From Nocardia brasiliensis ATCC 700358 (GTDB lineage Bacteria > Actinomycetota > Actinomycetes > Mycobacteriales > Mycobacteriaceae): a stretch of 64,000 bases of DNA. The translations under genes were made by a program, and so were the position numbers. The stretch is taken from assembly GCF_000250675.2 (NCBI RefSeq), contig NC_018681.1:7316001-7380000 (forward strand), written 5' to 3'. The notes under the pieces are model-generated. The model was given only the letters and a program-made list of their open reading frames with translations, made no database searches and had not been told where the DNA came from. Shown one piece after another: positions 41,536 to 49,668 of this stretch (within the stretch, counting starts at the first letter, position 1; the number at the start of each line of letters is the position of its first letter).

Positions 41536-43535
41536 AGATTCCCGTCAACAGATCACTCCTGCGCAAAGCCGTCGTGCCCGCCGTCGCCCTGCTGCTGATG
41601 GGCGCGTTGTTCGTCCCCGCCCGCAGCGCGCTGCTGCCCACGCACGACGCGGCGGGCGGGCCGATCGCGAGCCGGTTCGACTTCACCCCCATGCCGATCG
41701 CGATCCCCGACGGGGTACGCACCGACCGCACGATCCGCGAGGTACGCAAACCGTACGAGAACCTCTCGGCCTGGATCTCCTCGGTCGGCGCGGCCGCCGC
41801 GATGAACGATATCGACGGCAACCGGCTCGCCGACGACCTGTGCATGGTCGACGTCCGTTCGGACAAGGTCTATCTCACCCCGACGCCGGACAGCGATACG
41901 CGTCGCTACCAGCCCTTCGTCCTGGACTGGGCGCCGCTGCGGGTGGACGACGCCACCGTGCCGTCGGGGTGCGTGCCCGGTGACTACAACTCCGACGGCC
42001 GGACCGACCTGCTGGTGCATTTCTACGGCCGCACCCCGATCGTCCTGCTGCAACGGGCCGACGCGACGAAGTTGGACGCCAAGACCTTTCGGCCGATCGA
42101 CCTGGTACCGGTACCCGATACGCAGGACGGCGGATACCACGGGCCCCGCTGGATCACCGCCGCGGTCGCCGTCGCGGACTTCGACGGTAACGGCACCACC
42201 GACATCTTCATCGGCAACTACTTTCCCGACATGGACGTGCTGAAGCAGGACGGCCGGATGGCGCTGTGGATGACCGACTCGTTCTCCAACGCGCTCAACG
42301 GCGGCGGCAATCACATCTTCACTTTGCACAGCGCCAGGTCCGGCCCGGATCCCTCGGTCGACTATCGAGAAGTGGACCACCCCTTCCCGATCGGCAAGGC
42401 CACCGGGTGGGTGCTCGCCGCCGCGGCTACCGACCTCACCGGCGACCAACTGCCGGAACTGTATGTGGCCAACGACTTCGGCAAGGACCGGATGTTCGTC
42501 AACAAGTCGAAGCCCGGCGATATCCGATTCGGTTACGCCGAAGGGCGACGCGGCCTCACCGACCCGAAGTCCTATGTGATGGGCCATGATTCGAACAAAG
42601 GAATGGCCGCCGATTTCGGCGACCTGAACGGAGACGGGCTGCCCGATCTGTTCGTCAGCAATATCGCCGCCCGGTTCGCCCTGATGGAGGGCCACTTCGC
42701 CTGGTACAACACCGCGAAGGACACCGCCGACGCCGCGGCCGAACTGGGCGACGGCGTGGCCCCGTTCGAGAATCGCGCCCCCGATGTCGGATTGGCTTGG
42801 GAGACTTGGGGTTGGGACGCGAAGATCGACGACTTCGACAACGACGGTCGCAACGAGGTGGTCCAGGCCACCGGCATGATCAAGGGCGACACCAACCGGT
42901 GGGCACAGATCCAGGAAGCCGGCACCATGAACGACGACCTGGTGAAATATCCACAGGCGTGGCCGATCATCGGCCCCGGCGCGGACCTGTCCGGCAGCGA
43001 TCCGGTGGGCTTCTTCAGCCAGGACGCGAACGGCAAGTTCGCCAACCTCACCCACGCGCTCGGCCTGGATCAGCCGATCCCGTCGCGCGGCATCGCCGTC
43101 GGCGACACCACGGGCAACGGCGCGCTGAGCTTCGCAGTGGCCAGGCAGTGGGCGGATCCGACGTTCTACCACAACAATCGGGCGGACAACGGCCGGTATC
43201 TGGGGCTGCAACTGGTCAAGCCGACCGCACCGGGCTCCCCCGCGACCACCGTCGCCGGGCTGCCGGTGCTCGGCGTGCCCGCCATCGACGCCCGGGTCGA
43301 GGTGCGTACACCGGACGGCAGGATCCACGCCGCCCATCTCGACGGCGGCAGTGGTCACACCGGAAAGCGCGCCACCGAAATCCATCTCGGCCTCGGCGAC
43401 GTCGATCCGAACGCGCCGCTGAACGTACGGCTCTGCTGGCGCGACAGCTCCGGCGTGCCGCACGAACAGACCATCCAGCTCACGCCCGGCCGGCACACGG
43501 TGAGCCTCACCTCGAACGCTCAGGAGGTCAAGTGA
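41532..43535 (+). CDS. UnbV-like exported FG-GAP/VCBS repeat protein with ASPIC/UnbV domain
   Basis: 667 residues. A single N-terminal hydrophobic helix (AVVPAVALLLMGALFVPA) exports or anchors the protein. A beta-propeller of FG-GAP/VCBS repeats follows, each with a Ca-binding DxDxDG-like loop: DIDGNRLADDL, DYNSDGRTDLL, DFDGNGTTDIF, DLTGDQLPELY, DLNGDGLPDLF, DFDNDGRNEV. The C-terminal 90 residues (ARVEVRTPDGRIHAAHL... RATEIHLGLG) match the ASPIC/UnbV domain, named after the enediyne-cluster protein UnbV. Function outside and inside enediyne clusters is unclear. GTG 41532 overlaps the oxoamine synthase stop; ATG one base before the end starts the UnbU-like gene. Confidence 0.87.
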   Translation: MKIPVNRSLLRKAVVPAVALLLMGALFVPARSALLPTHDAAGGPIASRFDFTPMPIAIPDGVRTDRTIREVRKPYENLSAWISSVGAAAAMNDIDGNRLADDLCMVDVRSDKVYLTPTPDSDTRRYQPFVLDWAPLRVDDATVPSGCVPGDYNSDGRTDLLVHFYGRTPIVLLQRADATKLDAKTFRPIDLVPVPDTQDGGYHGPRWITAAVAVADFDGNGTTDIFIGNYFPDMDVLKQDGRMALWMTDSFSNALNGGGNHIFTLHSARSGPDPSVDYREVDHPFPIGKATGWVLAAAATDLTGDQLPELYVANDFGKDRMFVNKSKPGDIRFGYAEGRRGLTDPKSYVMGHDSNKGMAADFGDLNGDGLPDLFVSNIAARFALMEGHFAWYNTAKDTADAAAELGDGVAPFENRAPDVGLAWETWGWDAKIDDFDNDGRNEVVQATGMIKGDTNRWAQIQEAGTMNDDLVKYPQAWPIIGPGADLSGSDPVGFFSQDANGKFANLTHALGLDQPIPSRGIAVGDTTGNGALSFAVARQWADPTFYHNNRADNGRYLGLQLVKPTAPGSPATTVAGLPVLGVPAIDARVEVRTPDGRIHAAHLDGGSGHTGKRATEIHLGLGDVDPNAPLNVRLCWRDSSGVPHEQTIQLTPGRHTVSLTSNAQEVK

Positions 43536-44692
43536 TGAGCGGGAACGAAAAACCAGACCCCGGCGCGGCGAACGGCGGACCGGACGCCCGCCCGCCCGAT
43601 TCCGGAACCAACGGCGGGGCCGCGGCGAACGGCGACGGTCACCCGGCCAACGCGACCGAACGCATTGCCGCCCTGCAACGTTCGGGTGCCGAGTTCGCGA
43701 AGGAGTGGGTCCAGACGCCCGCCCCGGCGAAGGACAAGCGCTATCTCGCGCTACGCAACTTCGCCATCTCGATCACCATCTTCAATCTGGTCGGCTTTCC
43801 GCTGCTGGGGTTCGAGCAGCCCTTCCTTTGGCCGTTCGTCGCGCTCGCCACCGCATACTCCGTGGAGATCGGGCTGGAAGTCCTTGCGGCGTGGGCCTAT
43901 CACCGCGCACCAGCGTTCATGGGCCGCGGTCCGCGCGGGCTGTTCGAGTTCCTGCTGCCCGCGCACATCACCGGGCTGGCGTTCAACTTCCTGGTGTTCG
44001 CGCACGATCGGCTGTGGCCGGTGATCTTCGGTGTCACCGTGGCGGTGGGTGCGAAGTGGGTGCTGCGCGCCGAGATCAACGGCCGGATGCGGCATTTCAT
44101 GAATCCGTCGAACTTCGGCATCGTGGTGGTCATCCTGGTCTTCCCGATGATCGCGGTCGCGCCGCCGTACCACTTCGTGGAGTACATCTCGGGGCCGGCC
44201 GACGCGCTCATCGTGATCGCGCTGCTGTTCAGCGGCACCATGCTGAATGCCAAACTGACCGGCAAGATGCCGCTGATCTTCGCCTGGCTGGCGGCGTTCG
44301 TGCTGCAGGCGGTGGTACGCGGGGTGCTCGACCCGAACACGTCCACCCTGGCCGCGCTCTCGATGATGACGGGCCTGGCGTTCGTCCTGTTCACCAACTA
44401 CATGGTCACCGACCCCGGCACCACGCCGATGGGCAAGAAGTACCAGTGGATGTTCGGCGCCTCGGTCGGCCTGCTCTACGGCGTCGTCACCCAGCTGCAC
44501 ATCTCCTACGGACTGTTCTTCGCGCTGGTGCTCACCTGCGGCGCCCGCGGCGCGTACTGGTGGGGCCGCGGCCTCGTCGGATGGTGGCAGCGGCGTGCGG
44601 TGCCGCTGCCCGAGCCCGCCGAACCCGCACTGGTCGAGGTAGCCGGCCAAACCGTGAGGACCGCACCGGAAAAGGAGGCCGTACGCCCATGA
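43535..44692 (+). CDS. UnbU-like membrane protein (RnfD/NqrB family)
   Basis: 385 residues. After about 65 hydrophilic residues rich in Gly, Ala, Asn and Pro, nine or so transmembrane helices run from NFAISITIFNLVGFPLLGF to GLFFALVLTCGA. The segment TNYMVTDPGTTPMGKKYQW corresponds to the RnfD/NqrB motif where FMN is bound through Thr, so a flavin is likely. The enediyne protein UnbU belongs to this family. It starts inside the stop of the UnbV-like gene (TGATG) and its stop overlaps the flavin reductase start (ATGA), so stoichiometric production with these partners is likely. Probable role: electron transfer at the membrane. Confidence 0.87.
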   Translation: MSGNEKPDPGAANGGPDARPPDSGTNGGAAANGDGHPANATERIAALQRSGAEFAKEWVQTPAPAKDKRYLALRNFAISITIFNLVGFPLLGFEQPFLWPFVALATAYSVEIGLEVLAAWAYHRAPAFMGRGPRGLFEFLLPAHITGLAFNFLVFAHDRLWPVIFGVTVAVGAKWVLRAEINGRMRHFMNPSNFGIVVVILVFPMIAVAPPYHFVEYISGPADALIVIALLFSGTMLNAKLTGKMPLIFAWLAAFVLQAVVRGVLDPNTSTLAALSMMTGLAFVLFTNYMVTDPGTTPMGKKYQWMFGASVGLLYGVVTQLHISYGLFFALVLTCGARGAYWWGRGLVGWWQRRAVPLPEPAEPALVEVAGQTVRTAPEKEAVRP

Positions 44693-45183
44693 CCGGCAGC
44701 GCCGAGCTGCGCCGCGTGCTCGGCGCGTTCACCACCGGCGTCACGGTGATCACCACGGGATGGCCCCGGCCGCACGGGATGACCGCCAACGCGTTCACCT
44801 CCGTCTCGCTGGATCCGCCGCTGATCCTGGTGTGCGTCGCGCACACCGCCAGGTTGCATCGGGCGATCCGGGAGGCGGGCGCGTTCGCCGTCTCGGTGCT
44901 CTCGGCCGATCAGGAGGTGCTGGCCCGCTATTTCGCCGATTCGACGAGACCCGATGGCACGGCACAGTTCCGGCAGCTGGACTGGTACGCGGGACCGCAC
45001 ACCGGCGCGCCGCTGCTCACCGGAACGGTGGCCGGCCTGGAGTGCAAGCTCGACGCCAGCCACGACTGCGGCGACCACAGCATCGTGATCGGCGAGGTCG
45101 TGCACGCCGAGCGCCACCCCGACTTCGCCGCTGTCGGGGCACTGGCCTTCTACGACGGCGGCTATCGCCCCTTCCTGCCCTGA
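44689..45183 (+). CDS. Flavin reductase (HpaC-like, two-component type)
   Basis: 164 residues of the Flavin_Reduct family: LRRVLGAFTTGVTVITT, MTANAFTSVSLDPPLILVCV, FAVSVLSADQE and a C-terminal HSIVIGEVVHAE with FYDGGYRPF. It reduces FMN or FAD with NAD(P)H and passes it to a monooxygenase or another flavoprotein. Similar reductases (E6 type) occur in enediyne clusters. No partner monooxygenase lies in the operon, so the UnbU-like membrane flavoprotein may be the recipient. AAAGGAGG precedes ATG 44689. Confidence 0.9.
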   Translation: MTGSAELRRVLGAFTTGVTVITTGWPRPHGMTANAFTSVSLDPPLILVCVAHTARLHRAIREAGAFAVSVLSADQEVLARYFADSTRPDGTAQFRQLDWYAGPHTGAPLLTGTVAGLECKLDASHDCGDHSIVIGEVVHAERHPDFAAVGALAFYDGGYRPFLP

Positions 45184-45201
45184 CGAACGGAGAACCCTGT
45201 C

Positions 45202-46167
45202 ATGCCTTCACCTTTGGGCCCGATCCGCTCGGCCTTGTTCGTTCCCAGCCCGGCCAGTGTGCGTTCGGTCATGCGGGGCTTCGAGCAGTCGAACCCGCAC
45301 GCCGCGCTGGAACTGGAGCAGGTGACCATGCACCTGGTCGGCGGCATCGATAAGGCGGTGCGCAGTTCCGGCAATGCCGAACTGATCACTCAGCTCGCTC
45401 AGGTGCCGCCGAAGTATCGCGGATTCGCCTACGAGGGCGCCGCGGTGGGCCTCACCGCCATCGATTCGCTCTCCCCGGGCCACCGGGCCGCCGACCTGAT
45501 CGCCGGACCGGACTCGAAGATGCACGACCTCACCATGGTCGTCGGGGTCGGGCTCGCGCTGGCGAAGATCCCGAAACCCCGGTGGCGGAACCTCTTTCCG
45601 CAGCATCCGCTGTTCCGATGGCTCGCGGTCGACGGTTACGGCTTCTACAAGGCGTTCTTCCAGAAAGCGCGCTACGTGGATCGCCAGTACATCGACAATC
45701 GCTATCCGCGCTGGATGGGCGAGCGGGCGAACCTGCGGCGCATCGCGGACAACGGCCTCGGCCGGGCGCTGTGGTTCATCGGCGGCGCAACGCCGGGCCG
45801 GGTGGCCGAACTCGTCGGCGGGTTCGCCGAGCCGCGGCGGGCCGACCTGTGGAGCGGTATCGGCATCGCGGTGACCTTCGCGGGTGGCGTCGAACCGGCC
45901 GAGCTGGACGCGGTCTGGGAGATCTCCGGCCGATACCGGCCCCAGGTCGCGTTGGGCTGTGCGATGGTCACCAAGATCCGGCAGCAGACCAACAGCACCA
46001 ACGAGCACACCGAGGCGGCGGCGCGGGTCTTCTGCGGGCATTCCGTCGCGGAAACCGATGCGCTGATGACGGATTCGCTGCGCGACCTGCCCGCGGACGG
46101 AACCTCGGCAACGTATCTGCGGTGGCGGGATCGGATCGCCGAGATCGTCACCGCGAGCCGGGCCTGA
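45202..46167 (+). CDS. DUF1702 (UnbL-like) protein
   Basis: 321 residues. The whole chain fits DUF1702: RGFEQSNPHAALELEQV, FAYEGAAVGLTAIDSLSP, the WRNLFPQHPLFRWLAVDGYGFYKAFF block and RALWFIGGATPGRVAELVGGF. The enediyne-cluster protein UnbL is, to my memory, a member. No catalytic motif is known, and there is no signal peptide or clear membrane helix. It follows the flavin reductase by 18 bases with GGAG before ATG 45202. Together with the UnbV- and UnbU-like genes it completes a trio otherwise best known from enediyne loci. Confidence 0.85.
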   Translation: MPSPLGPIRSALFVPSPASVRSVMRGFEQSNPHAALELEQVTMHLVGGIDKAVRSSGNAELITQLAQVPPKYRGFAYEGAAVGLTAIDSLSPGHRAADLIAGPDSKMHDLTMVVGVGLALAKIPKPRWRNLFPQHPLFRWLAVDGYGFYKAFFQKARYVDRQYIDNRYPRWMGERANLRRIADNGLGRALWFIGGATPGRVAELVGGFAEPRRADLWSGIGIAVTFAGGVEPAELDAVWEISGRYRPQVALGCAMVTKIRQQTNSTNEHTEAAARVFCGHSVAETDALMTDSLRDLPADGTSATYLRWRDRIAEIVTASRA

Positions 46168-46176
46168 GGATCGTCG

Positions 46177-46986
46177 ATGCGCGGTCGCAGCGACACGCAG
46201 TGGGCCGGCAGGCATGTCATCGTGACCGGCGGGTCGGAGGGCATCGGCGCGGCGGTGGCCGCCGCGGTCGCCCGCCGTGGCGCGGCGGTCTCCGTCATCG
46301 CCCGGCGCAAGGCGCCGCTGCGCGACACCGCGCAGCGCATCGGCGGGGACTGGGCGGTCGCCGACGTCACACACCGGGAGCAACTCCGTTCGGCCATCAC
46401 CGAATTGGAGCAGAAACACGGACCCTGCGCGGTGCTCGCCTGCTGTGCCGGGCTGACCTTGCCCGGCCGGTTCCTGGAGGTCGACCACGGCGAGTTCGAA
46501 GTGCAGATGGCCGCGAACTATCTCGGCGCGGTGCACGCGGTGCGCTGCGTGCTGCCCGGCATGATCGAAAGGGCTTGCGGCAAGGTGCTTCTGGTCAGTT
46601 CCACGTCGGCATTTCTCGGGATCCCAGGCTATAGCGGTTACGGGCCGACCAAGGCGAGTATCCGGCAGCTGGCGCTGTGCCTGCGCTACGAGGCCGAACC
46701 CGCCGGTGTCGGGGTGACGGTCATCTATCCGGCGGATACCGATACACCCGGTCTGGCCAAGGAGAACGTCCGTAAACCGGTGGAGACCAAGGCGATCACC
46801 GGTTCCATCCGGCCGATGTCGGCGGACCGGGTGGCCGAGGCCGCGGTGCGCGGGGTGACCCGCGGGCGACACCACATCGCGCTCGATCCGCTGACCCGGT
46901 TCTTCCTGGCTTGGGCGAACCTGCCCGAGGATCTCGCGCGGCCGTTCCTGCGGCGCACCATCGCGAAGGCCCGAGCCACCGGCTGA
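46177..46986 (+). CDS. SDR resembling 3-ketodihydrosphingosine reductase
   Basis: 269 residues. TGGSEGIGAAVAAAVARRG is the cofactor loop; Ser of LLVSSTSAF and YGPTKASI are catalytic. The C-terminal layout (VGVTVIYPADTDTPGLAKEN, then MSADRVAEAAVRGVTRGRHHIALDPLTRFF) is the KDSR/Tsc10-type ending, distinct from FabG. Such enzymes reduce the 3-keto group of 2-amino-3-keto lipids with NADPH. Its place as last gene of an operon with an alpha-oxoamine synthase makes a ketone-to-amino-alcohol step likely. It begins 9 bases after the DUF1702 gene. Confidence 0.83.
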   Translation: MRGRSDTQWAGRHVIVTGGSEGIGAAVAAAVARRGAAVSVIARRKAPLRDTAQRIGGDWAVADVTHREQLRSAITELEQKHGPCAVLACCAGLTLPGRFLEVDHGEFEVQMAANYLGAVHAVRCVLPGMIERACGKVLLVSSTSAFLGIPGYSGYGPTKASIRQLALCLRYEAEPAGVGVTVIYPADTDTPGLAKENVRKPVETKAITGSIRPMSADRVAEAAVRGVTRGRHHIALDPLTRFFLAWANLPEDLARPFLRRTIAKARATG

Positions 46987-47001
46987 CCCGGGCACTCGAA
47001 A

Positions 47002-47038
47002 GCCCGTCCGCGCCGGCACATTCGCCACGCGGACGGGC
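47002..47038. terminator. Bidirectional hairpin between the PKS operon and doxX
   Basis: Arms GCCCGTCCGCG (47002-47012) and CGCGGACGGGC (47028-47038) pair perfectly around a 15-base loop between two convergent genes. No T tract. Confidence 0.7.
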
Positions 47039-47047
47039 GTCGCCCGG

Positions 47048-47485
47048 TCAGCCGAAGAGCACGACGCTCAGCGCGCCGATGAAGACCAGCTGGACCACCG
47101 TGCGCAGCGGCAGCGGCATGGTCTTGATGCCGGTGCCCGCCTTGGCCGCTCGGATATTGGCCGGGAACATCAGGACCATCATCGCGATCAACGCGACCGC
47201 GGCGAGCTTCGCGGTGGCCGGGATGAGCAGCCCCGCCGCCCCCAGCAGTTCCAGTACGCCGGTGAGCGTGACCAGCGCGGCCGGGCCGGGCAGTTGCGGC
47301 GGCACCATGGCGATCAGGGCTTCGCGGCGCGGCGACAGGAAGTGCGCACTGGCGGTGAGCACGAACATCGCCGCGAGGCCGAGCGCGGTGGCGTGCGGCC
47401 ACGAATCGAGCCACTCGGGTCCGGCCAGCCCACCGATGAACCGAGCCGCTGCGGTGATGACGACGAGAACGATCAGCGGTGCCAT
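47048..47485 (-). CDS. DoxX family membrane protein
   Basis: 145 residues with four transmembrane helices: APLIVLVVITAAARFIGGLAG, HATALGLAAMFVLTASAHFL, a third with LVTLTGVLELLGAAGLLIPATAKLAAVALIAMMVLMFPANI, and a last hydrophobic segment ending VVLFG. The wording LTGVLELLGAAGLL and FPANIRAA is that of DoxX-like proteins, usually linked to thiol or quinone stress. Divergent from a TetR gene that probably controls it through the palindrome overlapping its -10. Confidence 0.85.
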   Translation of the reverse strand: MAPLIVLVVITAAARFIGGLAGPEWLDSWPHATALGLAAMFVLTASAHFLSPRREALIAMVPPQLPGPAALVTLTGVLELLGAAGLLIPATAKLAAVALIAMMVLMFPANIRAAKAGTGIKTMPLPLRTVVQLVFIGALSVVLFG

Positions 47486-47528
47486 CAGGCCTCCTCCATG
47501 TCTTGCGCTGGATCAGCTGCCCGCGCCC

Positions 47529-47573
47529 AATCTTGACAGTGGAAAGATTATGACGCGCCCGCAAACTTGTCAA
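47529..47573 (-). promoter_or_regulatory. doxX promoter with overlapping palindromic operator
   Basis: Minus strand: -35 TTGACA (47568-47573), 17-bp spacer, -10 TAATCT (47545-47550). A palindrome with perfect arms AATCTT (47529-47534) and AAGATT (47544-47549), 9 bp apart, covers the -10. This is a good TetR operator for the adjacent divergent regulator. Confidence 0.65.
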
Positions 47574-47601
47574 TGACTAGATACTCGGGCACCATCGAGA
47601 C

Positions 47602-48168
47602 ATGGCGAAAACCGGCTACCACCACGGCGATCTGCGGGCCACCATCCTGGCCGCGGCCGCCGCGCAGATCGCGAGCGACGGCGTCGACGCGGTATCGCTG
47701 CGGGAACTGGCCCGCCGGGCGGGGGTCTCGCACGCGGCGCCCGCACATCACTTCGGCGACCGCGCGGGCGTGCTGACCGCGCTGGCGGTCGAGGGTTTCG
47801 AGTTGCTCGGGGCCGCACTGGAAGCCGCGGGGCCGGACTTCCGCGAGGTCGCCGTCGCCTACATCCGTTTCGCGCGCGAGCATCCCGGCCACTTCGACGT
47901 GATGTTCCGCCACACGCTGTTACGCGGCGACGATCCGCGCTTGGCCGAAGCCCGGCTGCGGGCCGGCGCCGCGTTGCGCGGCGGCACTGTCACCATCCAC
48001 CCCGGCGACGCCGACCGGCAGCAGTCGACCCAGCTCGCGGCCTGGTCCCTGGTGCACGGCTTCGCCGCGCTGTGGCGGGAAGGGGCACTGGACAATTCGA
48101 GTCTCGCCGCCGGTGCCGATCCCGAGACGCTGGCCCGCCGGATGCTGGCCACGGTGCACTTCGACTGA
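47602..48168 (+). CDS. TetR family transcriptional regulator (TetR_C_13/WHG-like)
   Basis: 188 residues. The helix-turn-helix domain is GDLRATILAAAAAQIASDGVDAVSLRELARRAGVSHAAPAHHFGDRAGVLTALA, followed by a WHG-type effector domain (YIRFAREHPGHFDVMFRHTLL... AWSLVHGFAALW). This subgroup often controls neighbouring DoxX, SDR or thiol-related genes. The divergent DoxX gene with its palindrome is the obvious target. Confidence 0.86.
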   Translation: MAKTGYHHGDLRATILAAAAAQIASDGVDAVSLRELARRAGVSHAAPAHHFGDRAGVLTALAVEGFELLGAALEAAGPDFREVAVAYIRFAREHPGHFDVMFRHTLLRGDDPRLAEARLRAGAALRGGTVTIHPGDADRQQSTQLAAWSLVHGFAALWREGALDNSSLAAGADPETLARRMLATVHFD

Positions 48169-48277
48169 CCGGCAAACTTCCCCGCCGGACAGCAAATCCC
48201 GGACAACGTGAACAACCACCGCGCCCGTACGGCACAGTGGGGCAGCAGGATTGCGGAAAGGAGCTGGCGCCACACCC

Positions 48278-48649
48278 GTGGCCGCCGTCGACACGATGGA
48301 CATCCATGCTTACCCGACCGAGTGCACCACCCCGGTGACCCTCGCCGAAGCGGAACGACTCGCCGAGCGCTACCTGGCCTTCGACGCGGACGCCGGGCGC
48401 GGCGTCACCAACCGGATCACCGAGTTCGACAGCTGTTTCGTCGTCGTGGCCACCTTCGCGCCCCCGGCGCCCACCGAATCCCGCACCCCGCCTGGACCGC
48501 TGCCCATCGGCGGCACCGTGAGCACCATCGACAAAGCCTCCGGGGCGATCACCCTGTGGCCGACCTACCCGCCCGACGTGGTGGCCGGACACCACGCCAC
48601 CGCCGTCCAGAACGGCACCCTCATCGTCGAGGAAACCTGGCCCAGCTGA
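48278..48649 (+). CDS. Small hypothetical protein, possibly YrhB/Imm35-like
   Basis: About 123 residues from GTG 48278 (AAAGGAG lies 14 bases upstream) or 117 from ATG 48296. An N-terminal helix, TLAEAERLAERYLAF, is followed by strands around FDSCFVVVATFAP and GGTVSTIDKASGAITLWPTYPPDVV. A strand of the form IDKxSGxITxWP near the end is reminiscent of the YrhB immunity-protein domain, but I cannot confirm it and no toxin gene is adjacent. Confidence 0.55.
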   Translation: MAAVDTMDIHAYPTECTTPVTLAEAERLAERYLAFDADAGRGVTNRITEFDSCFVVVATFAPPAPTESRTPPGPLPIGGTVSTIDKASGAITLWPTYPPDVVAGHHATAVQNGTLIVEETWPS

Positions 48650-48752
48650 CTGCCGGCGCCGGGCCTCGTCGCTCGAACCCCGTGTCGGGAAACGCATTCG
48701 AGCGTCGCACCCGGCAACGAGCAGCCGCGGCCGCGGTGATCCCGGTCTCACC

Positions 48753-48779
48753 CGTCACATTCAGCGCACGTCTCTCGTC
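48753..48779 (+). promoter_or_regulatory. ECF41-like promoter for the NmrA-type SDR gene
   Basis: CGTCACA (48753-48759), a 16-bp spacer, CGTC (48776-48779). This differs in one base from the ECF41 consensus TGTCACA-N16-CGTC and lies 38 bases before the start codon. ECF41 factors control carboxymuconolactone decarboxylase, oxidoreductase and epimerase (COE) genes. No ECF41 gene is in the window. Confidence 0.6.
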
Positions 48780-48817
48780 ATCTCTGTAGACAGCCACAGA
48801 AAAGACAGGACGAGATC

Positions 48818-49579
48818 ATGACCGGCACGATTCTGGTTACCGGTGGGACCGGGACCTTGGGGCGACAGGTGGTTCCGCTGCTGGTGGCGGCAGGGGCCGA
48901 GGTGCGGCTACTGAGCCGGAACGCACAGGAGCCCGCGGCCGGAATCGAGTACGTGACCGGCGATCTGCTGACGGGCGCGGGGGTCGCGGCCGCGGTCGAC
49001 GGCGTCGACGTGGTGTTGCATCTGGCCGGCGGACCGAAGGGCGACGAGGTGGTGACCGCGAACCTGATGGACGCGGCGGCCAGGGCCGGGGTCCGGCACC
49101 TGGTGTACATCTCGGTGATCGCCGCCGACGCGATCCCGCTCGGCTATTACCGGGCCAAGACGGAATCGGAGCGGATCATCGCCGAGTCGGGCGTGCCGTG
49201 GACCACGCTGCGCGCGGCCCAGTTCCACGATTTCGCCCTCGACGCGGTGCGCGCGCTGGCGAAGCTGCCCGTGGTGCCGATTCCGAGCGGGATGCGGTTG
49301 CAACCGGTCGACGTACGCGAAGTCGCCGTTCGGCTGGTGCAGTTGGCGCAGGCGGAACCGGCCGGACTGGTTGCGGACCTCGCCGGACCGACCGTCTACG
49401 AACTGGCCGAGGTGGTCCGAGGCTACCTGCGGGCCACCGGCAAGCGACGGCTGCTCCTGCCCGTGTATCTCCCCGGCAAGGTGGGCAGGGCCTATCGGGC
49501 CGGCGCGAACCTGGCCTTCGACGGCACCCAGCTCGGCGAGCTGACCTGGGAGCAGTTCCTCGCCGACCACGTGGGCTGA
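48818..49579 (+). CDS. NAD(P)-binding atypical SDR (NmrA/epimerase-like)
   Basis: 253 residues. The Rossmann loop is TGGTGTLGRQVVPLLVAAGAEVRLLSR, an atypical-SDR TGxxGxxG. VDVVLHLAGG and YYRAKTESERIIAESGVPWTTLRAAQFH are typical of NmrA/YwnB-like NAD(P)H-binding proteins, which lack the classical YxxxK active site. Function unknown, possibly redox sensing or nucleoside-diphosphate-sugar-type chemistry. An ECF41-like promoter lies upstream, fitting the epimerase part of the COE group. Confidence 0.82.
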   Translation: MTGTILVTGGTGTLGRQVVPLLVAAGAEVRLLSRNAQEPAAGIEYVTGDLLTGAGVAAAVDGVDVVLHLAGGPKGDEVVTANLMDAAARAGVRHLVYISVIAADAIPLGYYRAKTESERIIAESGVPWTTLRAAQFHDFALDAVRALAKLPVVPIPSGMRLQPVDVREVAVRLVQLAQAEPAGLVADLAGPTVYELAEVVRGYLRATGKRRLLLPVYLPGKVGRAYRAGANLAFDGTQLGELTWEQFLADHVG

Positions 49580-49668
49580 GCGTCGCGGCGACTCATCCGT
49601 GCGGGGGAGGCGCGGATCAATCCGGAGGGTGAGGCGGTGCGGGCCGGGCGCGGCCCACACTGATCGCT

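Noticed and set aside
33773..46986. Enediyne biosynthetic cluster
   Set aside because: UnbV-, UnbU- and UnbL-like genes are present, but the PKS has AT-DH-ER-KR-ACP order with an ER and lacks the enediyne PKS phosphopantetheinyl transferase domain; no enediyne thioesterase is seen.
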